A stretch of DNA of 64,000 bases, from contig NZ_JACHMY010000001.1 of the NCBI RefSeq assembly GCF_014205135.1, forward strand, positions 1,612,001-1,676,000, given 5' to 3'. How positions within the stretch are numbered: the stretch's first letter is position 1; every line of letters starts with the position of its first letter. A program made the position numbers and the translations under genes. This document shows positions 19,347-27,780 of the stretch, one piece after another. The stretch is from Kribbella italica. GTDB lineage: Bacteria > Actinomycetota > Actinomycetes > Propionibacteriales > Kribbellaceae. The notes below the pieces were generated by a model. That model was given only the letters and a program-made list of their open reading frames with translations, ran no database searches and had not been told where the DNA came from.

Positions 19347-20591
19347 GTGGAGGAGTACCTGGCCCGGATCGGCCCGGCCGACGAGGCGGCAATGGCAGTC
19401 GCAACGCAGCGTCAACAACTGCTCACCAAGCCGGCCGGCTCCCTCGGCGTACTGGAGGACCTGTCGATCCGCGTGGCGGGGATGACCGGTGCTGTGGTGC
19501 CATCACCTGCAGTAGTCACCGTCTTCGCCGCTGATCACGGGGTGCATGCTCAGGGTGTCTCGCCCTGGCCGCAGGAGGTGACTGCTGCCATGCTCGCCAA
19601 TTTTGCCGGCGGTGGTGCCGCGGTGAACGCCTTCGCGACCAACAACCGGGTCGACGTACGGGTAGTCGATGTCGGCGTGGCGAGCGACGTCGACGAGCTT
19701 GACATCGTGCATGCGAAGGTCCGGCCCGGCACCCGCGACCTGTCCGTCGGTCCCGCACTGACCGCCGACGAGGTACACGCCGCGATCACAGTCGGCTTCG
19801 AGCTCGCCGACAAGCTCGTCCTCGACGGCTACCGCTGCCTGCTCACCGGCGACATGGGCATCGCGAACACAACCGCCTCCGCCGCCCTGATCGCCACCTT
19901 CACCGGCGCGACCGCCGACCAGGTCACCGGCCGCGGCACCGGCATCGACGACGCCACCCTCGCCCACAAGACCTCCGTCGTCGAAGCCGCCTTGGTCCTG
20001 CACGAGGTCCCCGCCACCGACCCGCTGAAGGCTCTCGCGGCGTACGGCGGCCTCGAGCACGCCGCCCTCACCGGCTACATCCTCGGCGCGGCAGCGAACA
20101 GGATCCCAGTAATCCTCGACGGCGTCATCGCCGGCGCCGCGGCGCTCGTCGCCCAAGCCCTGCACCCGTCCTCCATCGACTACTGCGTAGCCGGCCACCG
20201 CTCCGCCGAGCCCGGCCACGCCGTCGCCCTCAAGGCGCTAGGCCTCCAGCCCCTGGTCGACCTAGACCTCCGCCTCGGCGAAGGAACAGGCGCCGTACTG
20301 GCCTACCCCATCCTCACCTGCGCAGTCCGAGCCCTGGCGGAGATGGCCACCTTCGAATCAGCCGGCATCACCGCAGCCGACGAACCGCCCACCACAGCCC
20401 CGGCCGCCGACCCCGGCGCTCCGGCTGCCGACGCGGGCGCTCCGGCCGCGGATCCGGCTGCCGACCCCGGCGCTCCCGCGGCTCCGGCTGCCGGCTCCGG
20501 CACTCCCGCCGCGGTCCCGCCCACCCCCGGCGCTCCCGCCGACCACGCTGCGTCCGCTCCGGCCACGAATGACCTGGGAGGCGACGCGTGA
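19347..20591 (+). CDS. cobT: Nicotinate-nucleotide--dimethylbenzimidazole phosphoribosyltransferase
   Basis: CobT makes alpha-ribazole phosphate for the lower ligand of cobalamin. Family features are TKPAGSLGVLEDL, FAADHGVHAQGVSPWPQEVT, GDMGIANTTASAAL, GRGTGIDD and the catalytic-glutamate motif RLGEGTGAVLA. The GTG start is preferred to an upstream in-frame ATG because GGAGGAG lies just before it. The enzyme core ends near residue 340. A Pro/Ala/Asp-rich tail of about 70 residues follows, which the usual 350-residue CobT lacks. Its stop overlaps the next start (GTGA). Confidence 0.95.
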   Translation: MEEYLARIGPADEAAMAVATQRQQLLTKPAGSLGVLEDLSIRVAGMTGAVVPSPAVVTVFAADHGVHAQGVSPWPQEVTAAMLANFAGGGAAVNAFATNNRVDVRVVDVGVASDVDELDIVHAKVRPGTRDLSVGPALTADEVHAAITVGFELADKLVLDGYRCLLTGDMGIANTTASAALIATFTGATADQVTGRGTGIDDATLAHKTSVVEAALVLHEVPATDPLKALAAYGGLEHAALTGYILGAAANRIPVILDGVIAGAAALVAQALHPSSIDYCVAGHRSAEPGHAVALKALGLQPLVDLDLRLGEGTGAVLAYPILTCAVRALAEMATFESAGITAADEPPTTAPAADPGAPAADAGAPAADPAADPGAPAAPAAGSGTPAAVPPTPGAPADHAASAPATNDLGGDA

Positions 20592-21808
20592 CCGAGCCTT
20601 CGCCGTACCTGTCCGGCCTTGTTCTCACCGGCCGCCGTGTGGTTGTCGTCGGCGGCGGGGGAGTGGCCCAGCGCCGCCTGCCGCGGCTGCTCGAGACCGG
20701 TGCCCAGATCGACGTCATCTCGCCCGCGATCACCCCGACCATCGAGGGCCTGCTCACCAACCCCGATCTCCGCTGGGTCGAGCGGGGCTACGCCGCCGGC
20801 GACCTCGAAGGCGCCTGGTACGTCGTCGTGGCGACCGATGACCCCGAGGTCAACGACCAGGTCTCCGCCGAGGCGGAGGAACGGCGCGTCTTCTGCGTCC
20901 GCTCGGACGACCGCTCCCGCGCCACCGCGTGGACCCCGGCGTCGGGCCAGCACGATCACGTCACCATCGGCGTACTCGGCGCAGGCGATCACCGCCGCTC
21001 GGCCGCCGTACGCGACGCGATCCTCGAAGAGCTCCGCACCGGCGCCCTCGGTGCCCGCGACTCGCTCGACAAGCAGCCCGGCGTCTACCTCGTCGGCGGC
21101 GGCCCGGGCGACCCCGACCTGATCACCGTCCGCGGCCGCAGGCTGCTCGCCGAGGCCGACGTGGTCGTCGCCGACCGCCTCGCCCCGCAGCAACTCCTGG
21201 ACGAGCTGCACCCCGAGGTCGAACTGATCGACGCCGCCAAGCTCCCGCGCGGCCGCTCGGCCCAGCAGGAGGAGATCAACCGGATCCTCGTCGACCGCGC
21301 GCTGGCGGGCAAGCTCGTCGTACGGCTGAAGGGCGGGGACCCGTACGTCTTCGGCCGCGGTTTCGAAGAAGCCATCGCCTGTGCCGACGCCGGTGTCACC
21401 TGGACGGTCGTCCCCGGCATCACCAGCTCGATCTCGGTCCCCGCGGTCGCCGGCATCCCGGTGACGCACCGCGGCGTGACGCACGAATTCACCGTCGTCT
21501 CCGGCCACATCCCGCCGGACCACCCGGACTCGCTGATCAACTGGCAGGCCCTCGCGCAGCTCAGCGGCACGCTCGTTCTGCTGATGGCCGTGGAGAACCT
21601 CCCCAAGATCACCGCCACCCTGCTCGCCCACGGCCGCCCCGCCACCACCCCCGCAGCAGTCATTGCCGACGGCACCCTTCCCTCCCAGGAGATGGTCACC
21701 GCCGACCTGGCCGACATCGCCACGACGGCCCAGTCCGCCGGCATCGGCGCCCCCGCCATCGTTGTCATCGGCAACGTAGTCGAGGTGGCCACGCAGGTCC
21801 GCCGATGA
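20588..21808 (+). CDS. cobA: CysG-like precorrin-2 dehydrogenase / uroporphyrinogen-III C-methyltransferase
   Basis: The 406-residue protein fuses two domains. The N-terminal NAD-binding part (VVVVGGGGVAQRRLPRLLE, residues about 17-35) matches the Met8/CysG precorrin-2 oxidase. The C-terminal SAM methyltransferase has VYLVGGGPGDPDLITVRG, RLKGGDPYVFGRG and VPGITSSISVPAVAGIP. It converts uroporphyrinogen III to precorrin-2 and possibly sirohydrochlorin, feeding cobalamin and siroheme. GTGA overlap with cobT supports joint expression. Compared with CysG it is slightly short in the ferrochelatase part, so that activity is uncertain. The symbol cysG would be equally defensible. Confidence 0.93.
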   Translation: MTEPSPYLSGLVLTGRRVVVVGGGGVAQRRLPRLLETGAQIDVISPAITPTIEGLLTNPDLRWVERGYAAGDLEGAWYVVVATDDPEVNDQVSAEAEERRVFCVRSDDRSRATAWTPASGQHDHVTIGVLGAGDHRRSAAVRDAILEELRTGALGARDSLDKQPGVYLVGGGPGDPDLITVRGRRLLAEADVVVADRLAPQQLLDELHPEVELIDAAKLPRGRSAQQEEINRILVDRALAGKLVVRLKGGDPYVFGRGFEEAIACADAGVTWTVVPGITSSISVPAVAGIPVTHRGVTHEFTVVSGHIPPDHPDSLINWQALAQLSGTLVLLMAVENLPKITATLLAHGRPATTPAAVIADGTLPSQEMVTADLADIATTAQSAGIGAPAIVVIGNVVEVATQVRR

Positions 21809-21945
21809 ACCGGACGCCAGTACGCCGTCAAGCGCCCGCCGGCTCCGGCGCAGGTGGATCCGTCGGCCCGCACGACGCGGGACGTGGGCCGACTCTTCCA
21901 GCACGCGGCCACGGCGTAGCTCTCCAAGTAGTGGTGTCCGAGTGA
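21805..21945 (+). CDS. Possible 46-residue small ORF bridging the cobA-like and methyltransferase genes
   Basis: The ATG overlaps the stop of the cobA-like gene as ATGA. The ORF's own TGA overlaps the GTG of the methyltransferase as GTGA. The predicted peptide is basic and rich in Gly, Pro and Arg, with no recognised domain. Overlaps at both ends fit a coupling ORF that carries ribosomes across the gap, but it may be chance in GC-rich DNA. Confidence 0.35.
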   Translation: MNRTPVRRQAPAGSGAGGSVGPHDAGRGPTLPARGHGVALQVVVSE

Positions 21946-22748
21946 TCATCGACATCAATCAGGCCGACGACCCACGCCTTTCCGACTACGTGCAGCTGCG
22001 CGAGGTCAACCTTCGCCGCCTGCTCGAGGAGGAGCACGGGCTCTTCATTGCCGAAGGCGACAAAGTCATCCGCCGCGCGGCCGAGGCCGGGTACGAACCC
22101 CGCTCGTTCCTCCTCGCCCCACGCTGGCTGGAGACCTTGGCCGACGTACTGGAGAAGTGGCCCGAGGCACCGGTCTACCTCGTCACCGAAGACCTGGCCG
22201 AGCAAGTCACCGGCTTCCACGTCCACCGCGGCGCCCTGGCGTCGTACAAACGCCAACCTCCGGCAGACCTGGATGCCCTCCTGGACAGCGTTCAGACCGG
22301 CCGGATCGCGATCTTCGACGACATCGTCGACCACACCAACGTCGGCGCCGGCTTCCGCGCCGCCGCGGCGATGGGCGTCGACGCCGTACTCGTCACCCCC
22401 ACCTGCGCCGACCCGCTCTACCGCCGTTCGGTGAAGGTCTCCATGGGCACCGTCTTCCAGGTCCCCTGGACCCGCCTCACCTCTTGGCCCGGCGACCTGG
22501 CCAAGCTCAAGGCCCACGGCTTCACCACCGCGGCCTTCGCGCTCACCGACGACTCGATCACCCTCGACGCCCTGACCGCCCGCCACGACGAGAAGCTCGC
22601 TCTCATCTTCGGCACCGAAGGCCACGGCCTCAAACCCCACGTCCTCGCCGAGTCCGAACTGACCGTCCGCATCCCGATGGCCGGCGGCGTCGACTCCCTC
22701 AACGTCGCGTCATCAGCCGCGGTCGCCTTCTACGCCACCCGCCCCTGA
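21942..22748 (+). CDS. TrmH/SpoU-family RNA 2'-O-methyltransferase
   Basis: A 268-residue SPOUT-class enzyme. An N-terminal RNA-binding substrate domain (residues about 10-105, LLEEEHGLFIAEGDKVIRRA) precedes the knotted SAM domain. The three SPOUT motifs are NVGAGFRAAAAMG (asparagine and arginine of motif 1), FGTEGHGL (motif 2) and IPMAGGVDSLNVASSAAV (motif 3). It methylates ribose in rRNA or tRNA; the target nucleotide cannot be told. The GTG start overlaps the end of a possible small upstream ORF. Confidence 0.93.
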   Translation: MIIDINQADDPRLSDYVQLREVNLRRLLEEEHGLFIAEGDKVIRRAAEAGYEPRSFLLAPRWLETLADVLEKWPEAPVYLVTEDLAEQVTGFHVHRGALASYKRQPPADLDALLDSVQTGRIAIFDDIVDHTNVGAGFRAAAAMGVDAVLVTPTCADPLYRRSVKVSMGTVFQVPWTRLTSWPGDLAKLKAHGFTTAAFALTDDSITLDALTARHDEKLALIFGTEGHGLKPHVLAESELTVRIPMAGGVDSLNVASSAAVAFYATRP

Positions 22749-22790
22749 CGTCCGCCAGCTCGACTGATTCAGGCGACCTGTCCCGGCGCT

Positions 22791-22943
22791 TCAGGTGACG
22801 ACGGTGTGGCCGGCGGTCTCGAGGGTGGTGATGGCTTGGGCGAGCGAGCCGGCTGCGACCAGCACCAAGTCGGCCTGGTAGGTGGAGACGGCGTAGACCG
22901 ACAGCCCTGCGGCAGCGAGTGGTTGGACGATGGCGGCCAGCAT
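22791..22943 (-). pseudogene. Remnant of an ACT-domain protein
   Basis: The 50-residue frame contains only the second half of an ACT domain: AIVQPLAAAGLSVYAVSTYQADLVLV, then an AQAITTLETAGHTVVT ending. This is the pattern of the about 130-residue ACT-domain family whose members normally start with a further 70 residues. The missing front should lie where the erythromycin-esterase gene now ends, five bases away. It therefore looks like a 5'-truncated relic left by an insertion or deletion. Expression is doubtful. Confidence 0.55.
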
Positions 22944-22947
22944 GGGC

Positions 22948-24006
22948 TCATTCTCCCTTGACCACCGGCGGGATCGCGTTGGCGACAACGGGGAGGATCG
23001 CGTCGGCGGACTCGACGGTGGTTCGGTCGATGCCGGTGGGGTCGAGAGTGCTGATGACGACGGCGTACCGGTCGCCGTTGAGTGAGCTGAGGATAGCGCC
23101 GGCCGAGTGCCAGGTGAGGGTCATGCCGCCCATCTGCAAGGTGCTCCGATTGCGTTGCAGGTGGGCGTTCTGGGCGCAGACCAGTGTGCGGCCGCGGCGG
23201 TCTTCGAGGGTCCGGATGTCCAGCAGGTTCTGCGCCATGATGACATCCCGTACGGCGAGCAGCCCGGAGATCCGAGCGGTCTCGTCGGTCTGCTGAGCGG
23301 CTTGCTGGTGATAGCGGAGCAGGCCGAGCGCCGCGGTCGCGTGGACACGAGCGCGGTACCAATCGGCCCGTGAGGTCGCGGCGATCAGCTCAGGGGCTCG
23401 GGTGTAGAGCGTGGTGAGCAGGTCGTCGGCGATCGCCCGCAGGCGGACGGCTTCGGCGGTCGCGCCGATCGACATCGCCGAGTCGAGGATCGCCTCCTGC
23501 CGGCTCCAGCGATCATCCGGGCCGAGCAGGCCGGCGAGGTCGAGGTCCGGGACGGCGGGGCCGCGGCCGCGGTCCAGGCCGTCGAGATCGCCGAGGTAGT
23601 CAAGGACATGTTCCAGGTACGCGCGCGGGCTGGGCGCACTGGTGCTCTCGGTCGGCGCATCGAAGCCGTGGAACGACAAGCGCTCCTCGACCGGCCGGCC
23701 CTCGTTGTACTGCCGCATCCAGCCAACCAGCTGGCGGTTCGCCTCCACCGCGCCGAAGCCGTGGGAGAACCCCGTCGTCATCACCGCGTCGAGGCTGCCG
23801 ATCCCATCCCGGACGAAGCCGTCGACCGCGAGCGCGGCAACGCGATCCGTCTCCAGCGCGATCGACCGGAACCCCAGCTGCACCAGGGATTCGAAGAGCT
23901 CGTTGCGGATCGGTCCGAAGGAGGCGTCCTGGGTGGGATGGGCCGGCTCACCGATCGCCAGCAGCTCACACGGGCCGGTCGCGAGTTCTTGCAGGTCCTG
24001 TCTCAT
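22948..24006 (-). CDS. Erythromycin-esterase-family protein
   Basis: A 352-residue member of the EreA/EreB-like superfamily (PF05139). Typical features are LLAIGEPAHPTQDASFGPIRNELF at the N-terminus, with catalytic Glu and His, then FRSIALETD, QLVGWMRQYNEG, LSFHGFDAPTE and a late histidine in VCAQNAHLQRN. True members hydrolyse macrolide lactones, but most homologues have no tested substrate, so resistance should not be assumed. An in-frame TTG nine bases upstream is a less likely start, because TATGAT overlaps that region (24015-24020 on this strand). Confidence 0.88.
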   Translation of the reverse strand: MRQDLQELATGPCELLAIGEPAHPTQDASFGPIRNELFESLVQLGFRSIALETDRVAALAVDGFVRDGIGSLDAVMTTGFSHGFGAVEANRQLVGWMRQYNEGRPVEERLSFHGFDAPTESTSAPSPRAYLEHVLDYLGDLDGLDRGRGPAVPDLDLAGLLGPDDRWSRQEAILDSAMSIGATAEAVRLRAIADDLLTTLYTRAPELIAATSRADWYRARVHATAALGLLRYHQQAAQQTDETARISGLLAVRDVIMAQNLLDIRTLEDRRGRTLVCAQNAHLQRNRSTLQMGGMTLTWHSAGAILSSLNGDRYAVVISTLDPTGIDRTTVESADAILPVVANAIPPVVKGE

Positions 24007-24128
24007 GTGGCTCAATCATATTATTGAAGCGTCTATTGAAAGCTTTGATGGACGTCTCAGCAGCAACCCCCTCCGAAAGTCTCAAACTACCGATCAGCCT
24101 GGGCCGACGGTTCGATAGCCTCCGCGGC

Positions 24129-24911
24129 ATGGGTGAGCTCGAGCTGGCGACGGTAGCGGCCGCGAACGACGCGTGGGGCGGGACGGCTCCGCTGGATGCG
24201 GAGGTGGTCGAGACCGCGGAGTACCGGATGGTGCGGATGCCGGAGCGGTTCGGCAGGCACGTGATGGTGCAGTGGGTGCGCTCCGCGCGCCAGGCGGACG
24301 CCGTACTGGCGGATCTCGCCGCGCGAGCGGCGGAGTTCGGCCGGCCCGACGCGTGGGTGACTGTGAGGCTGTCCGCGCCGGCGGGGCTCGACGAGGCGTT
24401 GCTGGCGCGTGGCGCCGAGCTCGGCGACACGTACGACGTACTGGCGATGCCCCTGCCGGCCGAGCTGAAGGCGCCCGATCTTCCGGAGCTCCGGTGGGCG
24501 ACCACCGTCGACATCGTGCGCGACGTGAACACCGTCGCGACCGCGATGTTCGGCGGGACCAAGGCGTCCGAGGACATCCTCGCCCAGCGGACGGTGGAGG
24601 AGCAGGAGAAGTTCGCGGCGGGAGCTGGAAGCGCGCTCGCCGCTTACGTCGACGGCATGCCGGTCGGTGTCGGATCCCTCGAGCTTGTCGACGGCGTGGC
24701 CCGGCTGGCGGGTTCCGGCGTACTGGAATCGCACCGCGGCCGCGGGATCTATCGCGCGATGGTCGCCGCCCGCCTGACGTACGCCGAGAAACGCGGCGCC
24801 ACGATGGCGCTCTCGCAGGGCAACATCACCACCAGCTCGCCGATCCTGCGGCGCCTCGGATTCGTTGCCTACGGCCAAGAACGCTCCTATCGGCTGCCGC
24901 TCACGGCGTGA
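24129..24911 (+). CDS. GNAT-family N-acetyltransferase
   Basis: About 260 residues. The C-terminal half is a GNAT domain: AAYVDGMPVGVGSLELVDGVARLAGSGVL, then the acetyl-CoA loop SHRGRGIYRAMVAARLTYA, and a final RLGFVAYGQERSYRLPL. The N-terminal half resembles a degenerate second GNAT lobe, as in two-domain family members. The ATG at 24129 starts the recognisable fold; earlier in-frame starts would add 26-35 residues without similarity. The 3' end overlaps the convergent LacI gene by 11 bases. The substrate is unknown. Confidence 0.85.
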   Translation: MGELELATVAAANDAWGGTAPLDAEVVETAEYRMVRMPERFGRHVMVQWVRSARQADAVLADLAARAAEFGRPDAWVTVRLSAPAGLDEALLARGAELGDTYDVLAMPLPAELKAPDLPELRWATTVDIVRDVNTVATAMFGGTKASEDILAQRTVEEQEKFAAGAGSALAAYVDGMPVGVGSLELVDGVARLAGSGVLESHRGRGIYRAMVAARLTYAEKRGATMALSQGNITTSSPILRRLGFVAYGQERSYRLPLTA

Positions 24912-25938
24912 GCGGCGGAGTGCTCGCGCGGACCACCGGGTACGCCGGGGCAGTCCGGCGCGTGAGCTCGGTGTCCGCGGTCGTCGCACGGTAGATCGCC
25001 TCTTCGGCGACGGCGTTCAGCGCGACGTGCACGGTGGTCAGCTTCGGTACGACGTCGCGCAGCGTGCTGATGTCGTCGAAGCCGGCGACGCCGATGTCCT
25101 CGGGGATCCGTAGCCCGCGCGTGCGCAGTCCGTCGAGAGCACCGAGCGCCATGTCGTCCGTGATCGCGAACACCAGTTGAAGATCGCGCAGCTCGTCGTC
25201 GGTGAGCGAGAGCACGAAGTCGCGCGCGCCGACCCAGCTGAAGCTCAGCTGCTCGACCCGCGGATCGCCGGCGCCGGAGTCGCGCAGGCCCTGGACGAAT
25301 CCTTCGACCCGTTGCTGCATCGACAGCAGGGGAGTGGCGATGCCGAGGACCAGGCAGCGGTGGTACCCGAGGCCGGCCAGCTCTCGCGCCAGCGACCGCG
25401 CGCCTTCGTGGTTGTCGAAGTCGACGGTCTCGAACGGGAGGTCGCTCCGGCTGATCAGTACGACGCGCCCGCCGGTCTCCTCGTACCGGCGCAGCTCGTC
25501 GACGAGGTCCTGCTCCGACGGCGGATCGACGTACCCGGTACCGGCGAGAATGATCGCGCGCGGCTGCTGGCCGCGCAGCTCGCGGACGAGGTCGAGCTCG
25601 CGCTCGGCGTGCCGCTCGGTGACCGCGATCGACACGTGCAGGCCGATCGCCTCGGCCTGCTTCATGATCTCGGCGGCCATCGCGGAGAAGTACGGGTCGG
25701 AGATCAGGCTGATCACCAGCGCGACCGTGCGCGACGTCCCGCGGGCCATCGCCTGGGCCGGGAGGTTCGGGGTGTAGCCGAGCTGACGGGCCGCGGCGAG
25801 GACGCGTTCGCGGTAGCTCTCGGCGACCTTGCGGGCGCTGCCGTTCAGCACCCGCGACGCCGTGGGCTGCGACACCCCGGCGTACCGCGCCACGTCGTCG
25901 AGCGTGACCGGGCGCTTCGACCCTGGCCCGCTCTGCAT
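24901..25938 (-). CDS. LacI-family transcriptional regulator
   Basis: A 345-residue regulator. The N-terminal LacI helix-turn-helix and hinge read VTLDDVARYAGVSQPTASRVLNG. The rest is a periplasmic-binding-protein fold: VALVISLISDPYFSAMAAEI, FAITDDMALGALDGL, GVAGFDDISTLRDVVPKLTTV. Such proteins usually sense sugars. No sugar gene is adjacent, so it may act at a distance. One possible target type is the LacI-like palindromes near 41.6 kb, but this is only a guess. A GTG three codons upstream is an alternative start. Confidence 0.93.
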   Translation of the reverse strand: MQSGPGSKRPVTLDDVARYAGVSQPTASRVLNGSARKVAESYRERVLAAARQLGYTPNLPAQAMARGTSRTVALVISLISDPYFSAMAAEIMKQAEAIGLHVSIAVTERHAERELDLVRELRGQQPRAIILAGTGYVDPPSEQDLVDELRRYEETGGRVVLISRSDLPFETVDFDNHEGARSLARELAGLGYHRCLVLGIATPLLSMQQRVEGFVQGLRDSGAGDPRVEQLSFSWVGARDFVLSLTDDELRDLQLVFAITDDMALGALDGLRTRGLRIPEDIGVAGFDDISTLRDVVPKLTTVHVALNAVAEEAIYRATTADTELTRRTAPAYPVVRASTPPLTP

Positions 25939-25998
25939 CGATGGCACAGGCGCAGCTTATCGACGAAAAAGGCTGGACGGGCGTGATGGGATCGGCCC

Positions 25999-26553
25999 AT
26001 GCGGAAAGTCGTCCTGATCACCGGCCTGCAGGCCGCGGGCAAGTCCACGATCGCGCCGTTGCTCGCGTCCCGCCTCGGCCCACCGGCCGCGACCCTCGAC
26101 GGCGACGTCTTCCACCGCGGCGTCGTCGCCGGGGCTGTGCACATGACGCCTGATCCTTCACCGGAAGCCGTCCGCCAGCTGGATCTCCGGTACGCCGCCA
26201 CCGCCAAGATCGCCCAGCACTACGCCGACGCCGGCTTCGACTTCACCTGCTCCGACATCATCCTCGGCCCGGATGTCACGCGCTGGTTCGCGACGTTGCG
26301 CGACGTCGAGCCGCACTTGGTCGTGCTGGTCCCGTCCGTCGACTCCATCGTCGACCGCGAACTGGGCCGAGGCGCGTCGGCGTACGCCGGCTGGCAACCA
26401 CCCGGCGGCACCCTCGCCGACGCTGTCCGGGCTCTCGAGGAAAGCCTCGCCGACACTCCGAACCGAGGCCTCTGGCTCGACACCACGAACCAGACGCCGG
26501 AGGAAACCGTCGAGGCCATCCTCGAGGACGACCTCATGTCTTCCCGCTGGTAG
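25999..26553 (+). CDS. P-loop kinase/phosphotransferase-like protein
   Basis: A 184-residue P-loop NTPase of the small-molecule kinase type. Walker A is GLQAAGKST (residues 9-17). LDGDVFHRG follows at about residue 34, in the position of the substrate-binding aspartate of shikimate- or chloramphenicol-phosphotransferase-like kinases. The end, RGLWLDTTNQTPEETVEAIL, is typical of this family, in which Thr/Asn residues precede the last helix. The substrate is unknown. It is divergent from the LacI gene, which could control it. Confidence 0.8.
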   Translation: MRKVVLITGLQAAGKSTIAPLLASRLGPPAATLDGDVFHRGVVAGAVHMTPDPSPEAVRQLDLRYAATAKIAQHYADAGFDFTCSDIILGPDVTRWFATLRDVEPHLVVLVPSVDSIVDRELGRGASAYAGWQPPGGTLADAVRALEESLADTPNRGLWLDTTNQTPEETVEAILEDDLMSSRW

Positions 26554-26556
26554 CTC

Positions 26557-27060
26557 TCAACCCAACGGGTCGTCTGCGACTCGGGCGTCGTGCCGGTTGC
26601 CGACGAACGGCTCCGGTGAGACCCGCACCCAGCCCGGTCGAATTCCCTCCAGCTCGGCCGCGAACACCGGGTCCCAACGGTCCAGACTCACCTCGACCAC
26701 TGGGCTCGACTCGCTGGTCACGCTGAAGGTCACCCGCGCGATCACCGGTCCTTCGGCGTTGCGCAGCTGCATCACCGTGTGCTGCACTCGGCGCTTCTCG
26801 TCCGCGTCCCCGGTCCACTCCCACACCCGGAGCCGTTCCGGCGAACGCATCACCGCGGCCAGTTCGTCCTTCGTACGCCGTACGGCATCGCGGTCCCGCA
26901 GGTAGACCACGATGCGCGACACCCCGTTCCCCGACAGAAACCCCAAACAGTCCAGCACCACCTCGGCCCCCAACTCCGGCCGCGCCGCCACCCAGGCAGC
27001 AACCACCGGCAGATCGGCGTCGATCGCACGGGCCTCGTACGGCGGCAACTGCCGCATCAC
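26557..27060 (-). CDS. Uncharacterised protein, paralogue of its upstream neighbour
   Basis: A 167-residue protein without a recognised domain. It starts MMRQLPPYEARAIDADLPVV and continues with an AWVAARPELG motif. The neighbouring gene opens MRPLPPYEQATLDLDLPVLQAW, then AEDHPDLV, so the two are tandem paralogues. Both also share a middle RTKDELAAVMRSPERLRV / RVQAELVPLLRRPEHLRV element and a later LDRxDPxFxAxIE-like stretch. The fold appears alpha/beta, with no signal peptide or membrane segment. Start and stop overlap its neighbour as ATGA. The function is unknown. Confidence 0.75.
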   Translation of the reverse strand: MMRQLPPYEARAIDADLPVVAAWVAARPELGAEVVLDCLGFLSGNGVSRIVVYLRDRDAVRRTKDELAAVMRSPERLRVWEWTGDADEKRRVQHTVMQLRNAEGPVIARVTFSVTSESSPVVEVSLDRWDPVFAAELEGIRPGWVRVSPEPFVGNRHDARVADDPLG

Positions 27061-27587
27061 AACGGCCGCCCCGGCGCCGGCAACGGGACCGGCATCTCCT
27101 GTTCGTACGGCGGGAGCTCTCTGGACGCGAGGGGAGCCGCCGGTCCCTGCGGATCTGGCAGGACGTGGATGCGGTCGGGGGCGAGGGCCTCGATGCGGGC
27201 GGTGAACGCCGGGTCGATGCGGTCGAGGGTGACGTGGAGCATTCCGGTCGTGGGGTCCGGCCAGGTGGTGGTGATGTGGGTCCCGTTCCCGTCGAGCGCC
27301 CAGACCCCATCGGACAGGGGTTCGAGATCGACCGGTTCCGGGATCGGGGTGCGGACGCGGAGGTGCTCGGGGCGGCGGAGCAGCGGAACGAGCTCGGCCT
27401 GCACCCGCCGTACGGCGGTGTGGTCGTGGATCTCGACGACCAGGAGGACGTGGCCGACGTTGGAGTCGAAGGCGGCGTGGTCGGCGGCGATCTTGGCGAC
27501 CAGGTCGGGGTGGTCCTCGGCCCAGGCTTGGAGGACCGGCAGGTCGAGGTCGAGGGTCGCCTGTTCGTACGGCGGGAGAGGGCGCAT
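27057..27587 (-). CDS. Uncharacterised protein, first gene of a tandem paralogous pair
   Basis: A 176-residue protein of unknown function, related to its downstream neighbour through the LPPYE opening, an acidic DLDLPV motif, a QAELVPLLRRPEHLRV core and LDRIDPAFTARIE. Near its C-terminus the opening motif recurs (ASRELPPYEQEMPVPLP), as if the end carries a copy of the paralogue's start. GAGGTGACACG precedes the ATG. The two genes overlap by four bases and are surely co-translated. No transmembrane or export signal is seen. Confidence 0.75.
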   Translation of the reverse strand: MRPLPPYEQATLDLDLPVLQAWAEDHPDLVAKIAADHAAFDSNVGHVLLVVEIHDHTAVRRVQAELVPLLRRPEHLRVRTPIPEPVDLEPLSDGVWALDGNGTHITTTWPDPTTGMLHVTLDRIDPAFTARIEALAPDRIHVLPDPQGPAAPLASRELPPYEQEMPVPLPAPGRPL

Positions 27588-27780
27588 CGTGTCACCTCGC
27601 AGGGAACCTGGGCCTGCGTCGATGGTCTCACCGGTGGGCGGCGGAGTCTTGGGGGTTTCTGGGCTCCGGTCTGGTGTGGGCCGGCGACGCGAAGAAGCCG
27701 CCGGGCCCGGATCGCCAGCTGCCTGAACAGGGGCGGGGCGCCGGCGGACGAGCGCCCACGCCGATGCGACCTACACAGAT

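Noticed and set aside
22948-24006. Macrolide resistance determinant
   Set aside because: The family assignment is good, but most homologues have no tested macrolide activity and no resistance gene neighbours are present.
27588-27780. Possible RNA gene in the gap before the deformylase gene
   Set aside because: No tRNA-like cloverleaf or conserved structure was recognised in these 193 bases.
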